Notes: generated from the letters alone by a model not told the origin. A DNA stretch of 64,000 nucleotides from Terebella lapidaria (GCA_949152475.1 OX424556.1:60966451-61030450); one strand, 5' to 3'; positions 10,401 through 22,969 are shown, counted from the first letter of the stretch. Translations and numbers: made by a program.

Positions 10401-13400
10401 ACTTTAAAGAGAACTATACTTTGATTTTTCTAACTCGTTTACACTGTTTTTCGCTGATATTGTTGCGATGCTAAACGGTATCGTTCTATAACTTGGCATA
10501 CTTCACCTGGGAGTCAAACGGCAATATTCTACCGAATTACAGATTTATATCGCAAAAATTGGAAAAGTTGGCAATCTACCCAAATGTTAAATTTAGCCCT
10601 GTCACTCAAATTCTGGGTCAGCACACACTTTTGTGCATTTGCTCGATTTTGTAGCAGTGCAATCTTTCGAAATCAACATGTTTGTGTAGAATACACCCCA
10701 ATGTGATTTCTGGTCCAAAATAACAATAATATTTTGAATCCTGATGGATGTAAGCAGGACCAAATCCTCGAATATGCTCAGATTCTCGAGATCCCGTTTT
10801 GGACTGAAATTTAACATGGGGTTAGATTGCCAACTTCTTCAAATTTTGCGATAGAAGTCTGAAATTTGGTAGGAAATTGCCGTTTGGCTCCCAGATGGAG
10901 TGTGCCAAATTGTAGAACGATAGCATTTAGCATCGCGAAAATATCGTCAAAAACCAGTGTAAACAAGTTAGAAAAATCAGAGTATATGTCAACTGAAAAT
11001 AACTCCAACTTTGCTTACCTGGCTATGACTATACCAGCCACAAGAGCAGATATAACGGTGTAAAAGATCAAGTGCCCTGCAACTCTCTGAAATTAGAAAT
11101 TTATACGTTATTAATCAGAACTCCATGTATGCAAATCATAACATTCAATATTCCCTGAACACAATAGTTACGATCACCCACTGAGTAAGTACAGTTTTCC
11201 CGGTGACCCGTGCTTCCGACATTTTGTTTGCTGCTATGACCAGCTGCCCTGTATTGTGATTATGTCCTGACCCATCGTTTGGCGTTCTGGTTACGCCCCT
11301 GACTGACCTGACTGTCTTGTACGTTCAGTCCCTTGAGATCCACCTCCAGTACGCCTGCCAGACTCGTGTACAATCCGTTAGTGGCAGAGTACACCACTCC
11401 AAGGATCCAGAACCTCTTGTTCCTGTGGCACATAACAACAAAAATCATGAATACTAATCCTTTAATTTTCTGGCAGAAAATTCATTTTTAAGAACACAAC
11501 AGACAGTTTGTTTGTTTTTGACATTACTAGTAGTACCCGAGAAGAGCCTTGCCGCCCTGCACCAGACTGACTCTGCTGACCGAGGCCGAGGCACTAGGGG
11601 GAGACGGGGGCTTGGACGGGAAGTACAGAACCACGACTAGAAACACGGCACTTGCCAATCCGAACTCTGTAACATCAAACAAAACATGTTAAAAGGTACG
11701 TAACGAGAGGAAACAAGTTCAATACAACTTATTATCGAGAATTCTCGCCGACAATTCCCTGTCAGAATTTGATCCGGTCTCTATATTGCAGCAATGGCTT
11801 GATTATTTTATTGCTCCCCTTCTGGTAGCATCAATATTGTGACAAGGTCTCTGCCTCCTATCTGTCAACAGCTGGGCCCGGAACTGTTTACTCATCGCGC
11901 CGCTGTGTTTGCTGACAAATACCCACTCAGCTCGAATGCATTAGTAATATCAAGTGCTCCACGGCTTAGAGATGGTACATCGAGATATTCATGCAGGATA
12001 AGGTAAAATTAAAGATGGCACATTCTCTCCATATACTCACGCAGGATGAGGTAAAATAGAATGTCACTTCTCATGTCCAGTATGTAGTCGGGTGTAGGGT
12101 TTTCTGCGGGATATCAACAAAACGACATGACTTCAAAATTAATCGGAAAAATAAAAAGTTGCTGCCAATGTTTTAATGAAATTTTTTTATTTCATTTTCT
12201 TTCAAACTATAAATATTATACACATTTGAATTTGAAAATATTCAACTAGTCAATGTGAGTATATTATACACATATAACTTACCTATATCCTGAATTGGAC
12301 TTAGTTGTATTGAACCTGCAGACCTGGGTAGAAAGTCAAATAAAACAATTTCAAATGTCGCAAACAAAGTTTGGAATAATTTTGACATTACCGTCCTCCA
12401 TGAAAAATTATAGGCCTACCGTATCACCGCCCCAGTGTTAGGGAGATCTGGGTCAGTTCGAACAGGAACAAGCAACGGACCTGTGTAAGGAATCATAACG
12501 CGCAGCTCGGCTCTTTTACACATTTAGTACATCAAGATGCGCAGTCACAATGCATCAAAATATATCATTTCTTTGCACTAACCAGTCAAATGTGAAAAGA
12601 AATGTCTGACCCTAATCATTTTAAAACTATTAATATGGCAAATATAGTATACAATGTATTATGTAACAATTACATACATCCAATATATCAATTAAAGAGA
12701 CTTCACACATGGACGGTATACAGACCGATCATGTAGCCGGCAGCGCTGCCGATAGCCCAGGAGAACATTGGCACAGCAGTAGCGGTGGTACGTTGGTGTA
12801 CAGGGAACCACGTCATGGACACGGGCGACACGGCGGAGTACACCACGGGCGTGGCACCGCTGAGTACCAGTTGGCCCGCGTGCATCGTCCTGCAAGTCAA
12901 CCATAACATATGCAGCCTGGAGTCCGAGTGTCGCCTGTTGTCCTAAATTTTAATTCATAGGCCTATCACTTTGTCACATGTGTGCTCAGTAGAGCAACAA
13001 CTCTTCCGGGCCATCATTACTTCAATGCACTGTGGGAAGAGGCTCGGTGCATGGTGCGTACTCACGAGAGAGGTCCGGTGTACGTACATAGGCCATAGGC
13101 CTACCAGATTGAGATGTCTGGAGCATGGTAGGAATACGTGCCTAGGACTACTCGTAAGGACCAGTACGAAAGAAGGCTCGTGTACTGTACTCACCAGTTC
13201 GAGAGAGGCGGGGTGGTACTCAAACATCGCAGTCCGGACCCAAAAGCCAAGAAGAACGCACAGGTCACAAACGCTGGACGCAAACCTGTAGACAGAAGCC
13301 TAATTAAACACCAAGTATTTCGGCGTAATACACCTGTGTAGGCCTGGGCCTAAATACATACTAGTACATGTAGATACATACTAATGGTTGCACAATGTTC

Positions 13401-13835
13401 AGTAAAATGACTAGATTATGTAACATAATTAAATTATTTTTCAGGTATTAACATACGCCTATTTATCGACAAAGGTGGTGTAGGCCTACCTTTGTTGTCG
13501 ACGAGACACGCGAAGCCGACCACGGACACGATGAAAACGACAGAGCGCCAGTTGTAGAGCAGCGCGATGTCGGCGTCAGACCAGGAGAAGGCGCGCTCGC
13601 TGGCTAAGGCTACGGACCCGAACGTGTTGGACGTCAGACCCAGGGTGAAGGCGAGCAGAGCGTACACCGCCAGCACGTACCAGCGCCGTCGGTACACGAC
13701 CGGTATCAGGGGCAGAGCCGGCAGCTCATGTCCAGAATGGTACTGGTCCGAGAAGGCCACGTACGAACACTTGAGTGAGTCCGAGCTCGTCAGCAGGGGC
13801 GTACACTCCGGGGTGAACTTCTCTGCTTGACTCAT
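7402..13835 (-). CDS. SLC49A4: SLC49A4 (DIRC2)-like lysosomal major-facilitator transporter, complete 12-exon gene
   Basis: Twelve-helix MFS transporter of the SLC49 family; the vertebrate protein sits in the lysosomal membrane. Coding exons in order (minus): 13835-13490, 13285-13195, 12889-12726, 12480-12420, 12323-12283, 12103-12041, 11666-11537, 11422-11308, 11086-11019, 8165-8047, 7909-7727, 7526-7402; sum 1506 nt, 501 residues (human 478). All phases join. Markers: YRRRWYVLAVYALLAFTLGL as first helix, then GLRPAF, SGLRCL, the GATPVV...TTWF-like block in exon 3 (VSPVSMTWFPVHQRTTATAV), GPLLVP, RFWILGVVYS, VPIFYELSCEATYPV near the C terminus. The start at 13835 (A at -3, G at +4) yields an acidic dileucine motif ECTPLL with Leu14-Leu15, as in the human protein. 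Least certain junction: exon 3 donor (ATCG|GTCTGT). The gene looks intact. Confidence 0.9.
8380..8705. repeat. Self-complementary ATCTCGTTATTTNGAGAT repeat tract
   Basis: Repeated words ATCTCGTTATTTTGAGATA and complements (CGAAATAACGAGATA) occur on both strands within about 320 bp, so either strand can form many short hairpins. Lies just inside the left end of the intron 9 element; a remnant of the same tract is at 10255-10325. Confidence 0.85.
8818..9870 (-). repeat. ~146-bp minisatellite, about 7 units, in SLC49A4 intron 9
   Basis: Units repeat with GAGATATGGCCGAAAATGAA anchors near 8862, 9010, 9154, 9302, 9449, 9559 and 9705. Each also carries CAAGTTCACCCAACATACCC and AACGTCCGTTTCGCTCTACG. 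The unit starting near 9449 is shortened. Repetitive open frames on the minus strand come from the unit length being compatible with an open frame, not from a gene. Confidence 0.9.
10440..11000. repeat. Imperfect inverted repeat in SLC49A4 intron 9
   Basis: The stretch around 10440-10590 (TCGTTTACACTG, GATATTGTTGCGATGCTAAACG, ACTTGGCATACTTCACCTGG) reappears as a complement around 10830-10975 (CGTTTGGCTCCCAGATGGAG, TAGCATTTAGCATCGCGAAA, CCAGTGTAAACAAGTTAGAA). Arms of about 140 bp enclose about 250 bp. Probably another foldback remnant; no coding content. Confidence 0.6.
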
Positions 13836-15070
13836 TCTTGTGTATGACACTGCTGTTGATATCGTTTTTTTCCGTCTTGGTTCTTTGGTACCCAAATAGG
13901 GCACAAAACACATGATAACGGTTATCAACGCCATAGTTATTCTCATGAGCACAAAATAACAGGCTACACTTCACAGTTTGTATTTGCAAAATGCCTACTC
14001 TCCTATACACATGCGCTAAGATATCAGTGTCAGTACCGATAATTTCAACTAATATCGCGTGATTATTGTGATCCTTGACAACATGTACCTTCTGGAGAAA
14101 TAATTGCTTGTCAATTATGTCTTTGGCCTATTTCTTATGCCTAATACCAGAAATACATAAGACCTTGTGTATTTCTGTTAATACACATGTGCACATGACA
14201 TACATGTAAAACCTACCTTTTCGTGTATAAATGTCAATATCCCGAGTGCGTTTTATCCATTCACATTCTCCTCACTTTTCAAACACTGGTTCACAAAGGC
14301 CTTTCTGTATACTAATTGAACGAATTGTGTAGACTGCGTCCAAGGTCTGAACAGATTTCAACTGTAACAGACCTATCGGAGGGTGGTCTGAAGCCCGTCT
14401 CTGACATCTGGACGCTGCCTCTCGCTCCATCACTAAGACCCCCTAGAGGGACCCAGCCTCCCTCCCCCCCCCCCCCCCCGCCCAGTCCTCAATACCAGAA
14501 ACACATATGGGTGAATACGGACACAAACAGATATTGCGTAATTCTTCGTAACTAGGCTAGTAATATCAACATGTATAAAATGGTCAGTTATACGATACAT
14601 GAGGGGGGCCAACAAGTAGGATACACAACTAGATGTTTGACAAGTTCTCGTTGACTTTAGTGATCTGGTCTCTAGCCAACAAAATCACATGGTAACTAAT
14701 TAACCCAGGCTGGGTGTTTGTTGTGTACTCTGGTGAATATTGTGTTTGTCTCCCTCTTTCATCGGGAGAACTTTTTTTTACAAATATTTAACTGACGGTA
14801 ACAAGTTCAGATACGAAAATTATATCTCGACGCATACACCACTTTTGTTTTGAAAACGACGTGTTTAGGATTGATAAGTTAGTCTATACAGGACTGTTGC
14901 TATCAATAGAACTGTGTGGAATGCCTGTGAGGATAGTTTACGGATATCGTATCTGGGATCGTAAAAATACGTTTGATAAAAAAAATGCTGCTTTTGTTAG
15001 GCAAATTGCGCGGAACTGACAGCAAGTAAACCCCTGCGCTGCACAAGAGGTTCTAATTAAGATTTGAATG
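13836..15070. other. Intergenic region upstream of SLC49A4
   Basis: Contains the presumed promoter/5' untranslated region of SLC49A4 just above 13835 and a homopolymer C tract at about 14466-14479. No exon, RNA gene or recognised regulatory site could be assigned in the rest. Confidence 0.4.
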
Positions 15071-15289
15071 TCGGAATTAAATTGATTTCGTATGTTGGTG
15101 TCGCAATTGAACCCGCAAATTTGCTATCAAACCGAAAGTACCGTTCAATTTGTATTTCAAACTAGGATGTCCAAAGATGAATATTATTGTATGGCTAATT
15201 AAACCTTCCAATCTTGGGTAGCTTGGAGTATAGATGAACTGAAATATAGACACATATTTCACACTCCCCACAAAGAAACATATGGCCCA

Positions 15290-16235
15290 CATGTAAATTA
15301 TCAAAGGCAAACCGAGATTTCGAGATTTGGCCTTCAAGGTCATTTAAGGTCAAATTCAAGGTCATCAAAAGATGTGCCATAAATACATGACTTCTTGTAA
15401 GCTTATACACAATCCTAACCTGTATCATGTGTATGCAAGTCATTTAGCACTCAAGGTCATCCGAGGTCAAGCTCAAGGTCATGATCAGTTGTTCCATATA
15501 TGACTTCCTATATGCTCATAAAGCACACATAAGCTCTGTGTACAAGCATTTCATCTGTAGAGGCAAATATGGGCATTGCTTTTATCCCAAAATGGCTGTT
15601 TTGACCTTTCAAGGTCATCAAAGGTCAAATTCAAGGTCACCACACAAATCGCCATATATAATTTCCCATTTGAAAGTGCATATTTCTAAGTTTTATCTTC
15701 AAGCGTTCTATGAGCACGGTTCTGGTAGCTCCCCTTTCGAAGGAAAAATGTGCAGAATGTTTTTTTCAAAGGGTGACAAAATTTTTGGCCTAGAAATGGC
15801 CCAAAATGGACAGTAATGGGATTTGGGCCGAAATTTTTGTTGTTGTTGACCCGTCAAAAATCCAAGATGGCCGCCATACGCCGGCCGGCAATTCAAGGGC
15901 AAGCAAACTTATACACATCACAGAGGTACATAAGGGGAATCTTTTGAAAAAAAGCCCTCAAATCTGATCAGACTGTTTTGGAGAAAATGGCGGCCAAAGT
16001 TCAAAATTGACCGTTTTTCGACGAAAACGAACGCCATTTTAGAAAATAAAAATAAAAAACCCCAAAATTTTCAGAAAGATTGGACAGAAAACTTTAAAGA
16101 TAAAAATGTGGACGGACGGACGGACGGCTATACGGACGGACGGACGGCTAGACGGACGGACGGACGGACGACGGACGCAACGTCATGGCCATGGCAATAG
16201 GTTATCGGACCATAGGTTGGGTAACCTAAAAATGT
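15290..16235. mobile_element. Copy of the GGTTACCGGAC-ended repeat family (A)
   Basis: Contains the family landmarks in order: TTCAAGGTCATCNAAGGTCA block (about 15600-15640), AAATGGCCCAAAATGGAC (about 15795), CAAGATGGCCGCCATACG (about 15861), ATCTGATCAGACTGTTTTGG, paired GGCGGCCAAAGT / CGAACGCCATTTT, a GGACGGACGGACG simple tract (16110-16180), and the end CAATAGGTTATCGGACCATA (about 16195-16214) followed by GGTAACCTAAAAA-like sequence. No intact protein-coding gene. The left limit is not defined. Confidence 0.7.
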
Positions 16236-16599
16236 TTGACATGCGCATGCGCATACGACGTATTCTATACCAATTCTATATTATTTATTGCGTATGAACA
16301 TGTGCATGTAACACAGTAATATATTTGTAAGACCAATTTGAAATGTTGATGTTTGTCCGTTTTCGTTGCACATGCTCTCATCTGCCGAATCCCGCATTTT
16401 GCGCCCTCGTGGGATGTTTTCTTTACATTTTCAACCTCCGAGAGCCTAAAATTCCCCCACAGAATATCCAGAAATCGTTGGCTTCTGGGGCCTTGAACGG
16501 GCCCCAGACTCCACGCCTGGTTGTTTCGATAATCTAGCACAAACCAATGCTCATTTTGATAGCTTCTAATTACAAAGTGTATAATTAATCAAGTTGGAA

Positions 16600-17480
16600 A
16601 ATTTGGCCCAAGGGTTGAGATAGGTTACCGGACAACTTTGGTTCAAGCACCACAGGTGAGATATGACATTGAGATTTACCAATCAAGGTCATTTTGTGAA
16701 CTTCAATGTCACCATTAGCTGTGCTGTATATAAATTTGTATATATTTGTAATACAAATATAAAGTCATCTACAAGTATTTTGTCCGTAAATGCCAATTTA
16801 CACATTTCAGGTCAGGCGTGAACTTGGGATTTAGCCTTCAAGGTCGACTGAAGTCAACCACAAGGTCACCAAAAGATGTACCAAATATATATGACTTCTT
16901 ATATTATAATGGAATCCTAACATGTATGCGCAAGTGTTTTAGCCCCACAAGCCAATTTACACATTTCATGTCAGACCTGACATTGAGATTTAATACTCAA
17001 AGTCATCTGAAGTCAAAGACAAGGTCACCAGCAGACTCCCCAAATGCTCATAATGTATACACAACCTATCTACAAGCATTTTGTCCATAGAGGCCAATTT
17101 ACACATTTCATGTCCCCGTGACCTTGAGATTTAGCCTCCTGAGGTCATCTGAGGTCAACCTCTAGGTCACCAAATGATGCACCATATATGACTTCCTATG
17201 CTTATAATACAAACCTAAGCCCTATGTACAAACATTTTTGCCCCATACTGTAAATGGGCAATTTGTAAATATCAGCCTTTTTAGGCCTTTCCAGCCCACA
17301 TATGTGTATTGGGTCTTCTCAGCAATTCAAGGCACTTCATCTGTAGAAACATTGTCAAGAACCCAATTAGCAGGTTTTTAAACAAAAATCTCAAAACTGA
17401 TCAGATAGTTTGCGAGAAAACAACCAAAAACTGAATTTTGGGCCTTTTGAGCCTAGATTTTGGGCCTTTTTTGTGACGTG
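16600..17480. repeat. Diverged GGTCA-rich repeat tract with one GGTTACCGGACA end
   Basis: Starts at the other terminus type of the same family (CCCAAGGGTTGAGATAGGTTACCGGACA, about 16608-16635). It continues as four or so degenerate units of about 150 bp with CAAGGTCACCAAAAGATG, TACAAGCATTTTGTCC and CCAATTTACACATTTC. It is related to the block at 31700-32800 seen on the opposite orientation. No coding content. Confidence 0.7.
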
Positions 17481-18360
17481 ATATGATTGGTGTTGTCATA
17501 CCTATACATGTCTCCGAACTGTATCCATAATTATCTGGCTGTATCCACCGGAAATAGATCTGTTCAATGTATTACAGAATAGTACGGCCCAGGTCATACA
17601 GAAACTTCACTTGATGCTAGCATATCAATTGTAACTGGGCAGTTTATCGGATACCGATGTCATATTCATCACAAAAACTTTACAACACTTTGAGCAAATA
17701 TGGTTAACAATAGGCCTATCTGCCATCATGTCACGATATGTTTGAGCAATGGCTGTATCCTTATGGATGAAGCCCATTTCAAAGAATTATTATTAGCATG
17801 GAGACTTCAGTGTGACCCCGTCATCCGAGACGTTACCCAAGATTTCTGCTAAATTCTAGGGGCTAGGCTATCTGTGGGCTTAAAAATTACTGATAATGTC
17901 AACTCTATAGCATGGTCAGTAGGTCTATGATGCGTGCATCTGAAGCAAATAAAAAGTAGGCCTAGATTTATTAATCTCCAAACAATTTCAAAAGTAATTT
18001 GCGGAAACATATATTTCCATGTTTGGGTTGAACGAACATTTCCTATTTTTGAGAGCAGATATATAGGGGCCTACCAAGATAGCCAATTCATCGGGGCCAA
18101 AAAGTGGGTACAAATCACCGTAACAAGACAATTCCCCTACAATTTTACTATCATCAGCAAATTTATTAATGTCAAGCAATACAATTTCACCGCTGGGCTT
18201 ATTCTCTCCGCTTGTTTTAGGTCCGGAGTTGGCTATCTTGGAAGTATGGAAAATCTTTCAGAAGTCTACATTTGTAGGACTACAAAGTTGCTGTTTGATT
18301 CCAAGTGGAGTCAAATTTACGGAAGCTCATATTCGCCACATAGAGGAGCACAAATTTTTT
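17480..18360. other. Unassigned intergenic sequence
   Basis: No gene, RNA or recognised repeat family can be assigned. An open frame at 17934-18392 (152 codons) lacks family motifs, ends inside the palindromic satellite and overlaps an equally open minus-strand frame, so I do not call it. Confidence 0.3.
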
Positions 18361-19568
18361 TAGAGCGTTATAACGCTCTAATTACAGTGTAATAACGCTG
18401 TAATACAGCGTTATAACTCTCTAATTTACAGCGTTATAACGCTCTAATTTAGAGCGTTATTACGCTCTAATTTAGAGCGTTATAAACCGTTCACCTTCCC
18501 ATCATATTTCCAATGTCGTGATTTATAATAAACATATCTAGATCAGAGTAATTTTTAGATTTCCCTACATATGATTGAGCTGATGAACCAGCAGGTCCGA
18601 TGATGTCTCTGGCAGTGTAATTTAGAGCGTTATTACGCTGTAATTTAGAGCGTTATTACACTGCATTAGAGCGTTATTACGCTGTAATTTAAGCATAATA
18701 ACGCTCTAATACAGCGTAATAACGCTGTAATTAGAGCGTAATTACGCTGTAAATTACAGCGTTAAAACGCTCTAATACAGTGTAATTACACTTAAATTAC
18801 AGCGTAATAACGCTCTAATACAGCATAATAACGCTCTAATACAGCGTAATAACGCTCTAATTTACAGCGTAATAACGCTCTAATTTACAGTGTAATAACG
18901 CTCTAATTTACATCGTTATTACGCTCTAATACAGCGTAATAACGCTGTAATTAGAGCGTAATTACGCTGTAAATTACAGCGTTATAACGCTCTAATACAG
19001 CGTAATTACGCTTAAATAACAGCGTAATAACGCTCTGATACAGCGTAATAACGCTCTAATACAGCGTAATAACGCTCTAATTTACAGCGTAATAACGCTC
19101 TAATTTACAGTGTAATAACGCTCTAATTTACAGCGTTATTACGCTCTAATACAACGTAATAACGCTGTAATTAGAGCGTAATTACGCTGTAAATTACAGC
19201 GTTATAACGCTCTAATACAGCGTAATTACGCTTAAATTACAGCGTAATAACGCTGTAATACAGCGTATTAACGCTGTAATTAGAGCGTAATTACGCTGTA
19301 AATTAGAGCGTAATTACGCTATAAATTAGAGCGTTATGACGCTGTAATAGAGCGTTATAACGCTGTAATAGAGCGTATAATAACGCTCTAATTTACAGCG
19401 TAATTACGCTCTAATTTACAGCGTTAATACGCTGTATTACAGCGTTATAACGCTGTATTAGAGCGTAATTATGCTGTAAATTAGAGCGTAATTACGCTGT
19501 AAATTAGAGCGTAATTACGCTGTAAATTAGAGCGTTATTACGCTGTATTACAGCGTTATAACGCTGTG
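18361..19568. repeat. Palindromic satellite with 220-bp higher-order repeat
   Basis: Nearly every 21-23 bp there is a palindromic core AGCGT(A/T)AT(A/T)ACGCT flanked by CTAAT/CTGTAA spacers. There are two blocks, 18361-18485 and 18616-19568. The landmark AAATTACAGCGTT recurs at 18751, 18971 and 19191, exactly 220 bp apart, with the same order of monomer variants between, so monomers are organised into a higher-order repeat of about ten. The monomers give the sequence extreme dyad symmetry on both strands. Interrupted by 130 bp of unrelated sequence. Confidence 0.95.
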
Positions 19569-19691
19569 AAGAAAAATGTGCATTCCTTCATCTGGCGAAT
19601 ATCACAGTGCCGAAACCGACTATGGTAACGCGCATTACCATAGTCAGAAATGGCGACCGGTATTTGTGGTTCGAATTTGATCGAGCCTAAC

Positions 19692-20785
19692 AACTTAAAG
19701 AGCATGTGTCACTAAAAATTGGGTATTGGTTTTTTAGGTGTATGTGAAAGCACTATTTGAACTGAACAAAACAGTCTTTACAGCATATTGATATCATGAT
19801 TTCTTCCAAAATTATGGCACTTCAAACATTTACATATTCACAGAATCTGACAACAGAATCTGACAACTAATTAATATGCAAATGAGATGTGTGACGTCAT
19901 TGACAGACTGGTTTTTAATTAGGTGTCTTAACATGACAAAATGGAGCTTTTTATGTTCACATTTGGTCACCAACACCCATCAGAAATATTGTCCAGTAGG
20001 AATAGTCAGTGAGTGCATGCCAATCTTGGTTGCCATGGCAACCAATAGGCTGATTTGGGCCTTAGCGACATGGTTGCTAAGGCTAATATTAACGTCAAAT
20101 CACGAAATGAAAGTATGAAACCAACACAAATAACGAATTAATGACAATATCTAGTGGAATTAATAAACAAATTGTTCAACTACACACCATAGCAACCGAT
20201 ACAGGCCTGAGAAATCACCAATGTTTAAAGCCATTGCAAGTGAATGGATACCATTACCACTGGTTTCCAATGCCTTTATTGGTTGCTAAGTGTTGTGTTC
20301 AAACATTTTGCTGATATATTCCACAATATAGTGTCATTATTCATTGTCTGAAATAGTTTCATTCCTGTATGTCCTGTTTTTAATTAGATATTGACCTTAG
20401 CAACCATGGTTGCTAAGGGACCCAGCTGGCCAATGGTTGCCATGGTAACCAAAAATTTCATGAAATCACTGACTATTTTAGCCATGAAACATAAAAAGTG
20501 GGTTCTGGTGAACAATTATGAAAAGAAACATTCTCATTATTCCATTTTAAAATGTCTAATTAAAAACCAGTCTGTCGATGACATCACACATCTCATTTGC
20601 ATATTAATTAGCTGTCAGATTCTGTTGTCAGATTCTGTGAATATGTAAATGTTTGAAGTGCCATAACTTTGGAAGAAATCATGATATCAATATGCTGTAA
20701 AGACCGTTTTATTCAGTTCAAATTGTGCTTTCACATACACAGAAAAACCCAATACCCAATTTTCGTGACACATGCTCTTTAAATG
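19692..20785. mobile_element. Inner ~1.1-kb element with ~440-bp inverted arms, nested in the foldback element
   Basis: TTAAAGAGCATGTGTCAC near 19692 matches the complement of GTGACACATGCTCTTTAA near 20768. The arms continue inward through GGGTATTGG, ACAGCATATTGATATCATGA, TTCAAACATTTACATATTCA, ATATGCAAATGAGATGTGTG and TGGTTGCCATGGCAACCA (about 20028) with their complements on the right (about 20425-20765). Ends starting TTAA are compatible with a TTAA or TA target, but this is not decisive. Non-autonomous; no coding gene. Confidence 0.75.
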
Positions 20786-20899
20786 AGAGGCTATTTTGAA
20801 GCATTCAGAAATCTGTGATATGAGGTTGATTGTGCTACACATAATTGATCAGAAGAGTTATAAAAAAATAGGCTTTTTCTACGAGATATCAGCGATATA

Positions 20900-22500
20900 A
20901 AATCGTGGCTGACTATGGTAACGCCCGAGTCCATGGCTACATTGACTATGGTAATGCACAGTGTCGACTATGGTAATGCATTCACCACTTCACTGCAAAA
21001 AATATATATAACACAAGAATTGGACAGTAATTTATACGATATTCGCATATATACTACAGGGTATATATGTCTTTTTCATGTTACAGTGCAATTTTTTCTC
21101 TAAAACTGCACATACTTGATGTAGTACCGTGCTGAAACCCATGCTGACACCGTGAGATATAGAACCACTGGGTCGCATGTAATTATAGCCAATTGCAATG
21201 ATGAGAATAAGCCTATGGTCCCGGGTACATACAGACACTTGGTAATTTGATGACAACAAGATCGAGATGGAGTGAAGACAGTTTGCGGACAATGTTCCAA
21301 TACATGTAAATATGAAAACACTGTCACTTTCCGACGTCACTGCAGCCCTGAATACAGAAACAATTCAGGACAATTAGGGAGCCTCGGACAATAGGGAGGA
21401 AACATACATGTATATACATGTACCAGTAAATATTGACATATTTTAATAAAATAGGACACTTCTTGCCCCTCGCACATCATTTGGAAGAAAGTTAATTGCC
21501 TCAAACTAAGTTCCCTATATATATTCCTCGTACTGCTCAGTATATTGATCAGAGATAAAAAAAAAATGTGCGAGACGGATAAAATGACATTCACATGTAG
21601 TGTGTAAAAAGTAGATCATGGAGTAACATAGTAGGATACTTGCAGTATATTTGGGATGTAAAGTCTCAAAGGCCCAAAGAGTTCGGTCCCACAGTGAGTG
21701 CCGACATACCGGTTTTGGTATTTACCCAGACAAACAAAATCCATCACAACACATTTATTTCCATTTCTCACACGGTTTGTTCTTGATAAGATAAAATGTC
21801 TAGGTAGAAAACAAGATGAACGGTGCCACAGGAATGACCCACACACTCCTTCTGTAACTTCTGTTGTGTGATTTAGCCCACATGAATTGTGATCCATGTT
21901 TACACGCCAAAAACACCTGTCGGCCTACGGATTCTTTACGAATCGCTCTCAAATATCGTCAATTTATATGTGCAGTCTGACCAGAACGCAGTCTGACCAG
22001 AACGCAGTCTGACTAGTGACGGTCGCGGTGACCAGATCGCATGCGACTGGCGTGCAACCGAGTCGCTGCGACTGATTCGCATAGTCTGACAGCAGCTTAA
22101 ATCAAACATTCATTATTTCCCTCCTTGTTGAAATTCCTCAATATTTCTGACAATTTGATGGGGAATTAATTACCCAGATTTGTAAACAGAAAAATTAAAT
22201 TTGGCTTCATGCCAGACCCTGCTTTTAATCGTAAACTTGACGTTTCTCATCATGTGTATCATAGTTCTGAAATAATAACTTTTATGGAGTTGCTGGCCTG
22301 TGTACAGTAATAACATCGCACATGTTTTTTGACATGGATATGCGATAAAATAACAGATGATTCGAGAGTTTTCAACACATACTCTACCCCTCAAATCATT
22401 GTTATGTTGACAATATAATTGTTTTTGTGTACGAAAGACCCATCGCATCACCATAGTCATTAAATTTCCTACAAATCACATTACCATAGTCTGACATTCG
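20900..22500. other. Right-hand interior of the foldback element
   Basis: Anonymous sequence between the inner inverted-arm element and the right terminus. Small open frames here have no motif support. It contains six GACTATGGTAA-type motifs but no recognised gene. Confidence 0.4.
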
Positions 22501-22969
22501 CGTTACCCTAGTCAAGACACAATTGTCCACCCTCCGTTTCCACTAATGTGTCACCAAGTGACCCATTGCACATAAACGGGATTAACCTACATGCATCGAT
22601 TTCGGTATATTTCGAAGATCCCCTCGATTTATACACGTTGTATGCATATAAATTCACGAGCAAATTCGAACCACAAGTGCCTGTCGCCATTTTTGATTAT
22701 GGTAATGCGCGTTACCATAGTCGGTTTCGGCACTGTGAATATGAGCCACCGTACAAATTATATGTATGTCAACTGTCGAAAAAGATGTCAATATATAGGC
22801 CTATTGTGGGGAAAAATAGTAGTTCGGGCCTAAAGCATATATCCAATACCAGTAGGCATATTTGCTACGCCCCTGTCGTTCTATTATATTGCTATCTTAC
22901 GGGAAACAGCATTGGGCGATTCTATGCAGTCATGACATTTCCGTCCTGAACGACAGGTGTAAACAAAGA

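Larger units (their letters stand above)
19600..22738. mobile_element. 3.1-kb foldback-type element with ~85-bp palindrome-containing terminal inverted repeats
   Basis: Left terminus ATCACAGTGCCGAAACCGAC (19601-19620) and right complement (GTCGGTTTCGGCACTGTGA, about 22719-22737) are inverted repeats continuing to GTGGTTCGAATTTG (about 19667-19680) and its complement near 22664. Within each terminus lies the palindrome GACTATGGTAACGCGCATTACCATAGTC or a close variant. The motif GACTATGGTAA(C/T)GC recurs internally in one orientation at about 20909, 20942 and 20968 and in the other near 22450, 22482 and 22505. No transposase frame. Confidence 0.7.

Noticed and set aside
12703..12725. Extension of SLC49A4 exon 3 to the better-looking donor GTGAAG
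   Set aside because: It would break the reading frame into exon 4, whereas the weaker GTCTGT donor gives a continuous family-like GPLLVP junction.
13836..13952. Upstream extension of SLC49A4 to an in-frame ATG at 13952
   Set aside because: The extra residues lack similarity to the family, and starting at 13835 puts the dileucine motif at the expected position.
17934..18392. 152-codon plus-strand open frame
   Set aside because: No motif, runs into the satellite, and is matched by open frames on the other strand.
18361..19568. CRISPR-like array of short palindromic repeats
   Set aside because: The spacers are not unique; spacing words CTAAT/CTGTAA are themselves repeated, there are no cas genes and the genome is eukaryotic. 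It is a satellite.
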